Of a DNA stretch of 42,318 bases, positions 1 to 8,136 are shown one piece after another. The notes beneath the pieces were generated by a model that saw nothing but the letters and a program-made list of their open reading frames with translations, did not search any database and had not been told where the DNA came from. A program made the position numbers and the translations under genes. Positions within the stretch are counted from its first letter, which is position 1; each line of letters starts with the position of its first letter. Source of the stretch: Deltaproteobacteria bacterium (GTDB lineage Bacteria; Desulfobacterota; DSM-4660; Desulfatiglandales; HGW-15); NCBI GenBank assembly GCA_016932115.1, contig JAFGDM010000247.1:1-42318 (forward strand), written 5' to 3'.

Positions 1-52
1 CTCACCCGTTGCCCGAAGCATAACATGGCGATGTGGCTTCTTCGTTTTTGAG
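1..52. other. Left edge, no gene recognised
   Basis: No coding region can be supported here. On the minus strand the segment can fold into a short hairpin (GAAGC near position 44 with GCTTC near 19). It continues the sequence that follows repeat copy A. It could belong to a gene beyond the window edge. Confidence 0.3.
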
Positions 53-116
53 TTTTAAGAGAGACCCCCATGCTCCGGGCCGCCGGCTTCAGCATTCTAA
101 AAACCTAAATTGTTAC
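53..116 (-). repeat. Intergenic repeat, copy A
   Basis: Read on the minus strand this is GTAACAATTTA, nine variable bases, AATGCTGAAGCCGGCGGC, then GAGCATGGGGGTCTCTCTTAA. It matches copy B (21513-21570) without gaps over about 58 nt, including an identical 11-mer and 18-mer. Its 3' half matches copy C (20525-20555) with one mismatch in 31 nt. ATGCT and AGCAT can pair around an inner GCC/GGC stem, so it can form a hairpin with an internal loop. It lies just downstream of the stop codon of the CMD-family gene. There is no U tract, so it is not an ordinary intrinsic terminator. Nature unknown: a REP- or MITE-like element or a structured RNA are the options. Confidence 0.65.
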
Positions 117-124
117 CCCAAGTG

Positions 125-520
125 TTATTTGATGGGCCATTCACCTCTCTCTTCAAGAACGTTACGGTAGACCTGAAGGGCCTCATTCACTGAGGGCATG
201 CCTGCGTAAGTGGCCAACTGGAAAAAAACCTCAGTCAGCTTTTTGGGATCACACCCCACATTGAGAGCTGCATTTACATGAAGCTTCAATTCGTCTTTAG
301 CGCCAAGAGCGGCCAGCATGGCGCAAGCGGCCATCTGTCTCTCAGGCGGAGTCAGTACGGTACGGGAGTATAGATTCCCTGTAATAAACATGGAAAAGTC
401 GTTTGCAAGATCTCTGTCGAACGCTTTCCAAGTTAAATATGGGGGATCCATTTTGATGCCTTTTCCAAAAAGTTTTTTTGCCTTTTCCTTCGTCTTTCTT
501 CGTGTATCTTCCGTGGTCAA
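125..520 (-). CDS. Carboxymuconolactone decarboxylase (CMD) family protein
   Basis: A small, probably cytoplasmic all-helical protein of the CMD/AhpD superfamily. The C-terminal half carries the family pattern LKLHVNAALNVGC followed by ATYAGMPSVNEAL, matching the PcaC-like helix pair with its conserved His. The CxxC motif of AhpD peroxidases is absent, so a peroxidase role is unlikely. The real substrate is unknown, because PcaC-like names are often applied to proteins with no role in aromatic breakdown. The ORF track starts at a GTG at 547. An AAAGGAGGG sits inside that frame about nine bases before a TTG at 520, so I place the start there (131 residues). It is transcribed away from the next gene and appears to stand alone. 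Repeat copy A lies directly after its stop. Confidence 0.8.
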   Translation of the reverse strand: MTTEDTRRKTKEKAKKLFGKGIKMDPPYLTWKAFDRDLANDFSMFITGNLYSRTVLTPPERQMAACAMLAALGAKDELKLHVNAALNVGCDPKKLTEVFFQLATYAGMPSVNEALQVYRNVLEERGEWPIK

Positions 521-666
521 TCCTAATGCCCTCCTTTGCATCCACACGAGTATTAAAAAATATGTCTGAGGCGGCTGTCCCTCCGCGCAATTAGCCTTGC
601 TTTTAAATATCCATCTTGACTGTCATGCGCCGATCTGATAGATGGTATTTCATGAAAGGAATTGTT

Positions 667-1008
667 ATGCTCGAAAGCTGTATGCCCGATCAGATCATCG
701 CCACAATTACCAACACAGCCAATCCCTCCCAGGTGATCTCCATAAAATACCTGAAAGCTGAGAGTGCCTTTTGCACCTCGGGTATCCGGACATGTCTGGG
801 TATCAAGGAGATCCTCATTCCCGTATACATGGTTGCAAAGGATCTCCAGCTTGTTGGGTCCATCATTTCAGCCATCCTGGAGAGGATTTCCCAAGCAACC
901 GAGACAGGAATCGACTTCACCTATGCGGAGCGATTCGAAGTTTTGGGAAAACACTACACCCTTTCTGAAGAAGGCATCTACATGAAACTGGAAGACCAGG
1001 CGCAATGA
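667..1008 (+). CDS. Hypothetical protein, 113 aa
   Basis: I do not recognise this protein. It is about 113 residues, with no signal peptide and no clear membrane segment. A mixed alpha/beta pattern can be guessed: a strand-rich N-terminal half (IIATITNTANPSQVISIKYL) and a helical middle (LQLVGSIISAILERISQAT). Two Cys lie near residues 25-33 with no metal-site spacing. The ORF track begins at a TTG at 616. The best ribosome site, AAAGGA seven bases upstream, points to the ATG at 667. Its stop lies 13 bases from the stop of the convergent bactofilin gene. Single gene, function unknown. Confidence 0.6.
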   Translation: MLESCMPDQIIATITNTANPSQVISIKYLKAESAFCTSGIRTCLGIKEILIPVYMVAKDLQLVGSIISAILERISQATETGIDFTYAERFEVLGKHYTLSEEGIYMKLEDQAQ

Positions 1009-1021
1009 GGCTGGAATCGCC

Positions 1022-1663
1022 TTATTTCAATTTGAGTTCAAAACGCTTTTCGTAGGTTCCCTCGCCCGAGATGACCACATCGGATTTTTCTTTTCTGTAC
1101 CCCCCCGCGTCCACTCGGAGTTTCCACTTGCCTTCCTTCAGATTGATGAGCTCATAGTAACCCGAAGCATTGGTCTCGGTCTTGAACTTCCCATCTCCTT
1201 TGCAGATCACTCGGGCATTCTTGATAGGTTTTCCTGTGTTCTGGTCCACAACGATTCCATAAATGGCTGTGATGTTAGGTGGTGGTATCCCTTGGTATTC
1301 TTCTGCCTCAACAAGACCGTTAGCTCTGTCTATGGCACGGTACATCTTGGTGTGACCTTCGAAGATGACCCCTTCCTCGATCACCACTGCGGGAGCATAA
1401 ATGTTGCCGAAAACTTTGGCCGGCGCATGAATATCCACCCGCTGATCCGCTGTGATATTGCCGTGCACTTCGCCGCTGATGGAGGCATAGGATACATGGA
1501 TATCGGCTTCGATCAGGGCTTCATCCCCTATAATCAGATTCCCCTTAGCTTCGATCTTCCCCTTCACATAGCCGTCTATTCGAATAAGTCCTTCGAATCC
1601 AAGCTTACCCTCAAATTTCGTCTCCTTCCCCAGAAAGGTGACACTTTTTTCAGCACTCTTCAC
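1022..1663 (-). CDS. Bactofilin fused to a carboxypeptidase-regulatory-like domain
   Basis: Residues about 5-105 are a bactofilin (polymer-forming cytoskeletal) beta-helix, seen as repeated short turns such as GLIRIDGYVKGKIEAKGNL and GEVHGNITADQRVDIHAPAK. Residues about 130-213 form a carboxypeptidase-D-regulatory-like beta-sandwich, seen as IYGIVVDQNTGKPIKNARV and TNASGYYELINLKEGKWKLRV. Bactofilins assemble cytoplasmic filaments that scaffold envelope processes. The second domain type is usually found in surface or periplasmic proteins, so the combination is odd. There is no signal peptide. The track start is a TTG at 1678. A GTG at 1663 with GAGG nine bases upstream is more likely (213 residues). 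It lies downstream of the RND permease with a 129-base gap, so readthrough from that operon is possible. Confidence 0.85.
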   Translation of the reverse strand: MKSAEKSVTFLGKETKFEGKLGFEGLIRIDGYVKGKIEAKGNLIIGDEALIEADIHVSYASISGEVHGNITADQRVDIHAPAKVFGNIYAPAVVIEEGVIFEGHTKMYRAIDRANGLVEAEEYQGIPPPNITAIYGIVVDQNTGKPIKNARVICKGDGKFKTETNASGYYELINLKEGKWKLRVDAGGYRKEKSDVVISGEGTYEKRFELKLK

Positions 1664-1792
1664 GGGTGAGATCCTCAAACTTCTTGTCTGTCATTTCGGC
1701 CGTATAGAACCCCCTATGTCCCACAGCGGCAATAATGCATTTAAAAAAGCTGGAATGCTCATGGGAAAGTTATTTTTATAACCCGGAACATT

Positions 1793-4700
1793 TTATTTTT
1801 CAATCCTCTTCCGTCGATTTTTTAGGCTGTTTTCAAGGGAACACAGCACAGGCACGACTATCAGGGTAAGAATGGTGGCTACGCCGAGACCGAAGATTAC
1901 GGCTGAAGCCATAGGCCCCCACCACTGGGATGACTCGCCGCCGATATCCCACATAAGTTTGCGGAAGTCAAAGCTGATCCCAGTAGCCATGGGTAACAGA
2001 CCCAGGATTGTCGTAATGGCTGTGAGCATAACAGGACGGAACCGAACAACACCGGCCCTGATCAAGGCCTCCTGTGACGGCATGCCTCCGACCATTAGCC
2101 GGTGATAATAATCGATTAGAACAATCGCATTGTTGACGACGACGCCGGCCAGACTGATGACGCCTATGCCGGTCATAATCACACCAAAGGCTGTGCTTGT
2201 AACGAGTAGACCCAGGAAGATCCCGATCAAGGATAAAACCACGGATGCGAGAATAATGAAAGGCGTTGTGAAGGAATTGAACTGGGTCATCAAAACGATC
2301 AGGATAAGGAAAATGGCTGCTACAAAGGCCTTGGACAGAAAGGCCCGGGCTTTTTCCTGCTCCTTCTGCTCCCCCGTGAACCGGTAAGCATACCCCCTCG
2401 GCCATTCAAAATCCTCTTTGAGCAAGCCGTAGATATCACGGATCACATCATTTGCCAGTCGACCCATCACATCCCCGGTTATAGTCACAACCCGTTTTTG
2501 ATCCAGTCTCATAATAGCGCCCACTCCACTTTGCACCGAGACCTCAGCCACGCTCGTCAATGGGACGGGTTCGCCTTGCGGACCGGAGATCGTGATTCGT
2601 TTAAGACTTTCCAGCGAGTTGCGGTCTTTTACAGGAAGGCGGGCGAGAATATCATATTCTTCCTTGCCTTCTCGGAAAACGCCGACCTTCACCCCATTTA
2701 CGGCCGCCTTGACCGTGTAAGCAATCGTGTAGGCATCCAGGTTGAGAAGGGCCGCCTTTTCTTTGTCGATTCTCACCTGGATCTCAGGTTTGCCCTTTAC
2801 GAAGTTGTCCTTCAAATCGACAAGACCCGGAATATCGGCAATCCTGCTTCGTACCCGGGCCGCCAGCTCACCGAGGACGAAAATGTCCTTCCCTGTTATC
2901 TCGATGTTGACGGGGAGGCCGGTGGGCGGGCCCTCCTCCTCCTTTTCCACTTGGACCTCTGCGCCCTTGATTGCGAAAAGGATTTTGTTTCGAATCTCCC
3001 GGATCATTTCCGATGAGGGCCGGGTACGGTCGTGAAAATCCTTGAAATCCAGGGCTACCCGGCTGATATGGGTCCCTGTGCCGCCCTGGGAAAAGGGATC
3101 TCCTCCGACGGATCCGATGGTGGAGATCACATAGCGGATGTCTTCGTAGCCGGAAACGATTTTCTCTACATGAGCAACCAGTTGATCGGAAGCATCCAGG
3201 TTGGTCCCCTCCGGGGTCTTGATGTGGACATAAGCCCTTCGGGGTTCCGTCTCAGGGAAAAACTCGGTGCCCTTTCCGTACAAGACGAAGCTGCCTACGG
3301 ACAGGACCAGCATCAGAAAGGCAACAGCTAATACGGTGCCGCGATGACTGAGCGAGAGGATGAGAAGACGTTGATAGATCCGTTTGACGAGCGCTTCTTT
3401 GACCGGTTTCTTATCTTCCGTAACAATAGGCTTTACCCGCTGATAGCGGGCGGAGAGGACCGGGTTTATCACCAGGGCCACAAAGAGGGAGGCCGTCAAG
3501 GCCATGATCAGGGTCTTGGGCAAAAACCCCATGAACTCCCCCATGATGCCCGGCCAGAAAAGCATGGGAACGAAGGCCCCCAGGGTAGTCATGGTGGAGG
3601 TGATGACGGGCCAAGCCACCTGGTTGGTGCCGACATCCGCTGCTTCACTCCGTGACTTTCCCTGCTGCATGTGACGGTAAATATTCTCAACAATAACGAT
3701 CGCATTATCAACCAGCATGCCCAGTGCAAGAATCAGCGAAAAGAGAACCACCATGTTCAAGGTTTCTCCTGTTCCTGTGAGCAAAATGAAAGTGATGAAC
3801 ATGGAATAGGGTATGGCCAGGGCCACAAAAACGGCTGATTCCCCACCGATGAACAGAAAGATCACAACCAGAACCAGAATCAGGCCGGAAAGAATATTGT
3901 TCTCAAGATCGGCGACCATGAGGCGCACATCATTGGACATATCCGAAGTAAGGTCGATTTTGAGGGCGGGAGGCATGAGAGGCTTTATCTCATATACCAC
4001 CTTTTTGACCTCCTCGGTGACTCTCAGAATATTCTCTCCGCTCCGTTTCTGGATCGCCAAGGTGACGCTCTTTTCCCCATTGAGCCGGCTTCGGGTCAGA
4101 GGATCTTTGAAACGGTCATGAATAAATGCCACGTCCCTAAGGTAAACCGGCTTGCCGTCCCGGACAAAGGCTACAATGGAAAAAATCTCTGATGGATGTT
4201 TGAAATCTTCCGGAATCCTCACCAGGTATTTCCCCTCCCCGATGTCCATGCTGCCTCCGGGCATGTTCACGTTGCTCTTGGTTACCGCATTGATAAGACT
4301 TGAGAAAGGGACGTTGTACGCGCCTACGCGGTCAAGATCGAATTCCACATGGATTTCCCGCTCAAGGCCTCCGGTCAAGCGAGCATCCAGGACCCCGGGG
4401 ATCGACTCAATGTGATCTTCAAAGTCCTCTGCGAAATTTTGGAGGCGACGCAGGGAAAAAGGTCCGGACAGTACGACCCGAATAACCGGGATATCCGAAA
4501 AATTGACCTCTTGGATCACCGGATCATCAGGGAGATCGGCTGGAAGGTCCTGTTTGGCCTGGTCTACTTTATCTCTCACCTTCTGGAGGGCGTCGTCAAT
4601 TTCAACGCTCGGCAGAAACTTGACCGCAACCGTGGAAATTCCCTCGGCGGACGTGGAACGAATCTCTTCGACATCCGAGAGGCCCTTGAGTTTTCTCTCA

Positions 4701-4900
4701 ATGGGAATAGTGATCAGTTTTTCCATGTCCTCAGGTGAAACACCCTCGTAGGTAGTGCTGACGAATACATAGGGGATGGTTATATCGGGGAAGGATTCCC
4801 TGGGTAGGGTGATATAGCAATACAGGCCTGCTACAAGGATGAAAAATAAAAAAGCCAGGACCGTAACCTGGCGCTTCAATGCAAGTCGGTTGACGATCAT
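1793..4900 (-). CDS. RND-family efflux permease (system A)
   Basis: An inner-membrane resistance-nodulation-division transporter of 1035 residues, the normal length, which exports substrates using proton entry. It shows the duplicated RND layout: one N-terminal membrane helix (VTVLAFLFFILVAGLYCYI), a large periplasmic loop, a block of helices, then the same again. The TM4 signature GMLVDNAIVIVEN near residue 400 keeps one of the two acidic relay positions, the second being Asn as in many HAE1 members. The N-terminal PRESFPDITIP motif is typical of the family. The start ATG overlaps the stop of the adaptor gene by four bases (ATGA), so translation is coupled. No outer-membrane channel gene follows. 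It probably borrows a TolC, perhaps the one encoded at 14311. Substrate unknown. Confidence 0.93.
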   Translation of the reverse strand: MIVNRLALKRQVTVLAFLFFILVAGLYCYITLPRESFPDITIPYVFVSTTYEGVSPEDMEKLITIPIERKLKGLSDVEEIRSTSAEGISTVAVKFLPSVEIDDALQKVRDKVDQAKQDLPADLPDDPVIQEVNFSDIPVIRVVLSGPFSLRRLQNFAEDFEDHIESIPGVLDARLTGGLEREIHVEFDLDRVGAYNVPFSSLINAVTKSNVNMPGGSMDIGEGKYLVRIPEDFKHPSEIFSIVAFVRDGKPVYLRDVAFIHDRFKDPLTRSRLNGEKSVTLAIQKRSGENILRVTEEVKKVVYEIKPLMPPALKIDLTSDMSNDVRLMVADLENNILSGLILVLVVIFLFIGGESAVFVALAIPYSMFITFILLTGTGETLNMVVLFSLILALGMLVDNAIVIVENIYRHMQQGKSRSEAADVGTNQVAWPVITSTMTTLGAFVPMLFWPGIMGEFMGFLPKTLIMALTASLFVALVINPVLSARYQRVKPIVTEDKKPVKEALVKRIYQRLLILSLSHRGTVLAVAFLMLVLSVGSFVLYGKGTEFFPETEPRRAYVHIKTPEGTNLDASDQLVAHVEKIVSGYEDIRYVISTIGSVGGDPFSQGGTGTHISRVALDFKDFHDRTRPSSEMIREIRNKILFAIKGAEVQVEKEEEGPPTGLPVNIEITGKDIFVLGELAARVRSRIADIPGLVDLKDNFVKGKPEIQVRIDKEKAALLNLDAYTIAYTVKAAVNGVKVGVFREGKEEYDILARLPVKDRNSLESLKRITISGPQGEPVPLTSVAEVSVQSGVGAIMRLDQKRVVTITGDVMGRLANDVIRDIYGLLKEDFEWPRGYAYRFTGEQKEQEKARAFLSKAFVAAIFLILIVLMTQFNSFTTPFIILASVVLSLIGIFLGLLVTSTAFGVIMTGIGVISLAGVVVNNAIVLIDYYHRLMVGGMPSQEALIRAGVVRFRPVMLTAITTILGLLPMATGISFDFRKLMWDIGGESSQWWGPMASAVIFGLGVATILTLIVVPVLCSLENSLKNRRKRIEK

Positions 4901-5940
4901 CGAACCTGGACCTTCATCCCTTCTTCCACTTCTCTCTGGCCCGTGACAATCAGCCGATCTCCCGGTTCGAGACCCCTTATGATCTGGACACGGTCTCCTT
5001 CTATAACGCCGATGGTAACGGCTCGGGCATGAGCCACGCCCTCCTTTTCCACAAACACCATACGCTCTCCCCCTTTGTCGATGAGGGCGAAAAGAGGAGC
5101 CGAAAGGGCGTTGGGGATGAGCCTCCGCACAAAAACCACCCGGGCGATCATCCCTGGCCGGATGTCGTGACCCGGGTTAGGCATCAGCACTTTCGCAAGA
5201 AAAGTCTTGGTGGCCGGATCAGCTTTGTAAGCCAAGAAATCAATGGTGCCGACCATTTCGCGGTCAGGAAAGGCATCCACCCTGACCATCGCTCTCTGTC
5301 CCGTTTTCAGGAAACGGACATCCAGCTCCGGCACATTAACATTTACTTTTACTTGATCCACATTGACCATCTCGGCAAGGGGCTTGCCCCGGTCCAAAAA
5401 TTCTCCTTCCTCGACAAAGAGGTGGTTTACCACGCCGCTGATAGGCGCCCTGGTAAATCCCCGGTCATACTCAACACGGGCCTGCCTGAAGTCAGCCTTT
5501 GCAAGTGCCAGTTCAGCCACAACCCTGTCCAGTTCCTCCTGATTGATGATTTCTCTTTCAAAAAGCTTGACCCGCCTCCTGTAAAGGTCATCAGCCAGTT
5601 TCAAAGCAGCCTCGGACCTGTCCAAGGTGGCCTTGAGCGACGCGACGTCGACCCTTGCAATCAAGTCCCCCACCTTAACAAAATCCCCTTCTTTAGGCCC
5701 GACCCAATCGATGCGACCCCCTGTTTCAGCCGCCACGACTACATCCTGCCAGGCTTCCGTCTGTCCGGGAAGTATCAAAATATCTTTTATAGGTGAAGGG
5801 GTAACCTGAACCACTGATACCGGAACCAGCCGAACCTGTTCTTGATTGCTTCCGTGTTGCGTGCTGCTTTCGGAGCGGTCGCAGCCGTTTATCAAGGCAG
5901 CAGCCAGAAAAGCGCCCACGCAGGCCATTAGAGCTTGCAT
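4897..5940 (-). CDS. RND periplasmic adaptor lipoprotein (system A)
   Basis: Membrane-fusion (HlyD/AcrA-like) subunit joining the permease to an outer-membrane channel. The N-terminus is a lipoprotein signal with lipobox LINGC, so it is anchored in the inner membrane through Cys20. The sequence then shows the lipoyl half (GRIDWVGPKEGDFVKVGDLIA), an alpha-hairpin (LDRSEAALKLADDLYRRRVKL), the second lipoyl half (FTRAPISGVVNHLFVEEGEF), a beta-barrel and the membrane-proximal domain (QIIRGLEPGDRLIVTGQREV). Length is 347 residues. The start ATG with GTGGGAA upstream lies inside the end of the cNMP/PilZ gene (13-base overlap), and its stop overlaps the permease start, so the three genes form one operon. 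Confidence 0.92.
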   Translation of the reverse strand: MQALMACVGAFLAAALINGCDRSESSTQHGSNQEQVRLVPVSVVQVTPSPIKDILILPGQTEAWQDVVVAAETGGRIDWVGPKEGDFVKVGDLIARVDVASLKATLDRSEAALKLADDLYRRRVKLFEREIINQEELDRVVAELALAKADFRQARVEYDRGFTRAPISGVVNHLFVEEGEFLDRGKPLAEMVNVDQVKVNVNVPELDVRFLKTGQRAMVRVDAFPDREMVGTIDFLAYKADPATKTFLAKVLMPNPGHDIRPGMIARVVFVRRLIPNALSAPLFALIDKGGERMVFVEKEGVAHARAVTIGVIEGDRVQIIRGLEPGDRLIVTGQREVEEGMKVQVR

Positions 5941-6623
5941 TTAAAATTCCCACTTAGATATTGCTTCAAAACGTCGCTATCTTTCCGGCCCATCTCAACA
6001 AACTTGACGCCCATGCCCGCCGGCTCTTTAGGTGTCGCCTCAGCGGAATTTCTCGACCAAACCACCTCGCAGGATATTCTGAGAGGCTCCGGGAAATCAG
6101 GAAGCTGCAAGCGCAGAAGGAATTGCTCACCTTGAGGAAGCGGTTTTTCGGTTTTGACGAAGAGTCCGCCGGTGCTGATGTTCCCGAGATAAGCCCGAAC
6201 AAAAGACATATTGTCCTTATAGGTAAGAGCCAAAGTCTTTTTAATTCGGACCTCGGATCGTGATGAAAAATCGATCACCCGGTTGACCATCTTCTCAAAT
6301 CGCTTTGCCATAGCCATCAGGATATTTCTGAGATCCGAGGAAAGTTCGTTGAACTCCACATCCAGCGCCGTTCGGTCAACAATGCCGAGGGTAACCTGCC
6401 CCACAGCCGTCGCAGTTGCGGTTCGTTTTGTACCTCCTAGGAAACCAACTTCACCAAATAGCTCTCCCTCCTTGAGAAGATCAATAACATGCTTCTTTCC
6501 ATTAATCATCTTGGAGATCTCCACGGTTCCTGAGAGCACAACATAAAGCCAGTCTCCGGAAGTCCCCTCCTTGATGATGACATAACCATCTTCATGGGTT
6601 TCTTCGGAAGCAAAAGTAAACAT
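5928..6623 (-). CDS. cNMP-binding domain plus PilZ domain protein
   Basis: A 231-residue soluble protein. Residues about 5-95 form a cyclic-nucleotide-binding beta-barrel with phosphate-cassette features GELFGEVGFLGG and KRTAT (conserved Glu and Arg). Residues about 120-228 form a PilZ domain with the c-di-GMP signature RSEVR (122-126) and NISTGG (148-153), then GMGVKFV. Both ligand signatures are intact, so it may sense two second messengers. It has no DNA-binding domain and is therefore not a CRP-type activator. The track start at 6710 is a TTG without a good ribosome site. The ATG at 6623 has AGGAAAATTC before it and starts right at the cNMP domain. It is the first gene of efflux operon A and overlaps the adaptor gene by 13 bases. 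Confidence 0.88.
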   Translation of the reverse strand: MFTFASEETHEDGYVIIKEGTSGDWLYVVLSGTVEISKMINGKKHVIDLLKEGELFGEVGFLGGTKRTATATAVGQVTLGIVDRTALDVEFNELSSDLRNILMAMAKRFEKMVNRVIDFSSRSEVRIKKTLALTYKDNMSFVRAYLGNISTGGLFVKTEKPLPQGEQFLLRLQLPDFPEPLRISCEVVWSRNSAEATPKEPAGMGVKFVEMGRKDSDVLKQYLSGNFKCKL

Positions 6624-7027
6624 GAATTTTCCTCGCTCTTTATTACTGCTTGACTTGATGGTAGAAATTGGCAAGACTTTTAAGCAAGCGTCTTTTTGAA
6701 ATTCCGGCAAAACCGTTTAGAGGCCTTTGCGATTCGTTGCTTTTACCTGACTTGCCTATGAGTTACACCTCCGAATTCATTGCTCGGGTGTTCAAATCGC
6801 TTTGAGAAAACCAATTAGATCAAGGACCTGGGTACCTCCACCAAAGTTCTTTCCTATTTCAGTCAATCAGTCACTAAAAGCTCAGGAATCAGTCTCTTTA
6901 GACAATAGACTCTCGGAACAAGTCAATAATGATGAAAATATTATAAAAAAATCTTTATGATAAAAAAAGAAGAAAAGATCTCGACAAAGAAGATCAAAAC
7001 CTTTATGGGAACGACGTTTCATTTTAT
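6624..7027. other. Divergent intergenic region, AT-rich
   Basis: About 400 bases between the cNMP/PilZ gene (minus) and the LpxR-like gene (plus). It must hold both promoters, but I see no convincing pair of -35 and -10 boxes. The part near 6930-6990 is very AT-rich (ATATTATAAAA) and could contain a -10 for the plus-strand gene. A short GTTCAAATC string near 6789 resembles a tRNA T-loop, but no cloverleaf surrounds it. No small ORF looks real. Confidence 0.4.
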
Positions 7028-8071
7028 ATGATTAAAGGGTTTTTCATCAGCGTTTTCGTTACATCGCTCGTTTTTACCTACGACCTGTCTTTTGCGGAAA
7101 AGAGGCCCCAGGATTATAGGACCCTTACCTTTTATCTTGAAAACGATGTTTTTACAGGAACGGACAGGGAATACACAAATGGAATTAAATTCACCTGGAT
7201 ATCCCAGGATTTGACGGAATATTCCAAAAACCCTCGTATTCCTAAATGGAGCTACCCCATTATCAAAAAGCTTCCCTTTGTAAATGAGCCGGGGTTTCAA
7301 AGAAATATCTCTCTCTCTTTGGGGCAGAACATGTATGCTCCGGAAGATCTTGAAAGGACGGACCTCATTCCTGACCAAAGACCCTATGCCGGTATCTCCT
7401 ATCTTGCCTTGGGGTTTCACAGCAAAGACAGCAGGCGCATGGATACCCTCGAGATTGATCTGGGCATAGTGGGTCCCCACTCATATGCCGAGGAAATACA
7501 GAAGACCTGGCACGAGTGGATTGACACCAGGCGCCCAAGGGGATGGGATCACCAGTTGAAGGATGAGCCTATTTTGAATCTTTTCTACGAACGCAAGAGG
7601 AGAGTGCTTCAATCCGAGATCGGGCATGGTTTCTCCTATGATCTGATCTCACATTTAGGGTGCTCCCTGGGCAATGCCTTCATCGGCGCCAACTTCGGAG
7701 GCCAGTTCCGATTTGGGTGGAACCTGCCAAACGATTTCGGCACCTTTCTCATTCGTCCAGGCTCCGATACCAATGCCCCCATGGATGAGAAAGATCCCCG
7801 GTTTTTAACTGCCTTTCAGCGCTTAGGAATCCATATTTTCGCAGGTTTTGATGCTCGCGCAGTAATAAGAAATATCCTGTTGGACGGCAACACCTTCAGA
7901 GACAGTCACAGCGTCCACAAAAGATTCTTTGCGAGTGATTTCATGGTGGGAGTGGGAGTTTTCATCCACCGCTTCAAAATCAGCTACGCCTATGTCTGCC
8001 AAACGAAAGAGTATGACACTCAAGGGGATCGACAGGAATATGGTGCGATCACCGTCTCTTTTTCTTATTAA
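7028..8071 (+). CDS. LpxR-family lipid A deacylase (DUF2219), outer membrane
   Basis: A predicted outer-membrane beta-barrel of 347 residues with a cleavable signal peptide (MIKGFFISVFVTSLVFTYDLSFA). Family LpxR removes the 3'-acyloxyacyl chain of lipid A. Family motifs are clear: LENDVFTGTDREYTNG holds the Asn-Asp pair expected at the active site, followed by QRPYAGISYLALG and then GPHSYAEEIQKTWHEW with a candidate catalytic His. The stretch RPRGWDHQLKDEPILNL is another family signature. The protein ends in Phe-Ser-Tyr, an aromatic end common in barrel proteins. The start ATG has only a weak ribosome site. It stands alone between divergent and convergent neighbours. Whether it acts on this organism's own lipid A is inference. 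Confidence 0.85.
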   Translation: MIKGFFISVFVTSLVFTYDLSFAEKRPQDYRTLTFYLENDVFTGTDREYTNGIKFTWISQDLTEYSKNPRIPKWSYPIIKKLPFVNEPGFQRNISLSLGQNMYAPEDLERTDLIPDQRPYAGISYLALGFHSKDSRRMDTLEIDLGIVGPHSYAEEIQKTWHEWIDTRRPRGWDHQLKDEPILNLFYERKRRVLQSEIGHGFSYDLISHLGCSLGNAFIGANFGGQFRFGWNLPNDFGTFLIRPGSDTNAPMDEKDPRFLTAFQRLGIHIFAGFDARAVIRNILLDGNTFRDSHSVHKRFFASDFMVGVGVFIHRFKISYAYVCQTKEYDTQGDRQEYGAITVSFSY

Positions 8072-8136
8072 ACCATGGATAATGCATTTTCAACAGCCCG
8101 TCGCCATCCATCAAAACGAAAAATGAGAAACTCCAT

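Noticed and set aside
53-116. Repeat copies as c-di-GMP, TPP or cobalamin riboswitches
   Set aside because: None of the conserved core sequences of those riboswitches is present.
6725-6820. Possible tRNA near GTTCAAATC at about 6789
   Set aside because: No matching acceptor stem, D-arm or anticodon arm could be built around the T-loop-like string.
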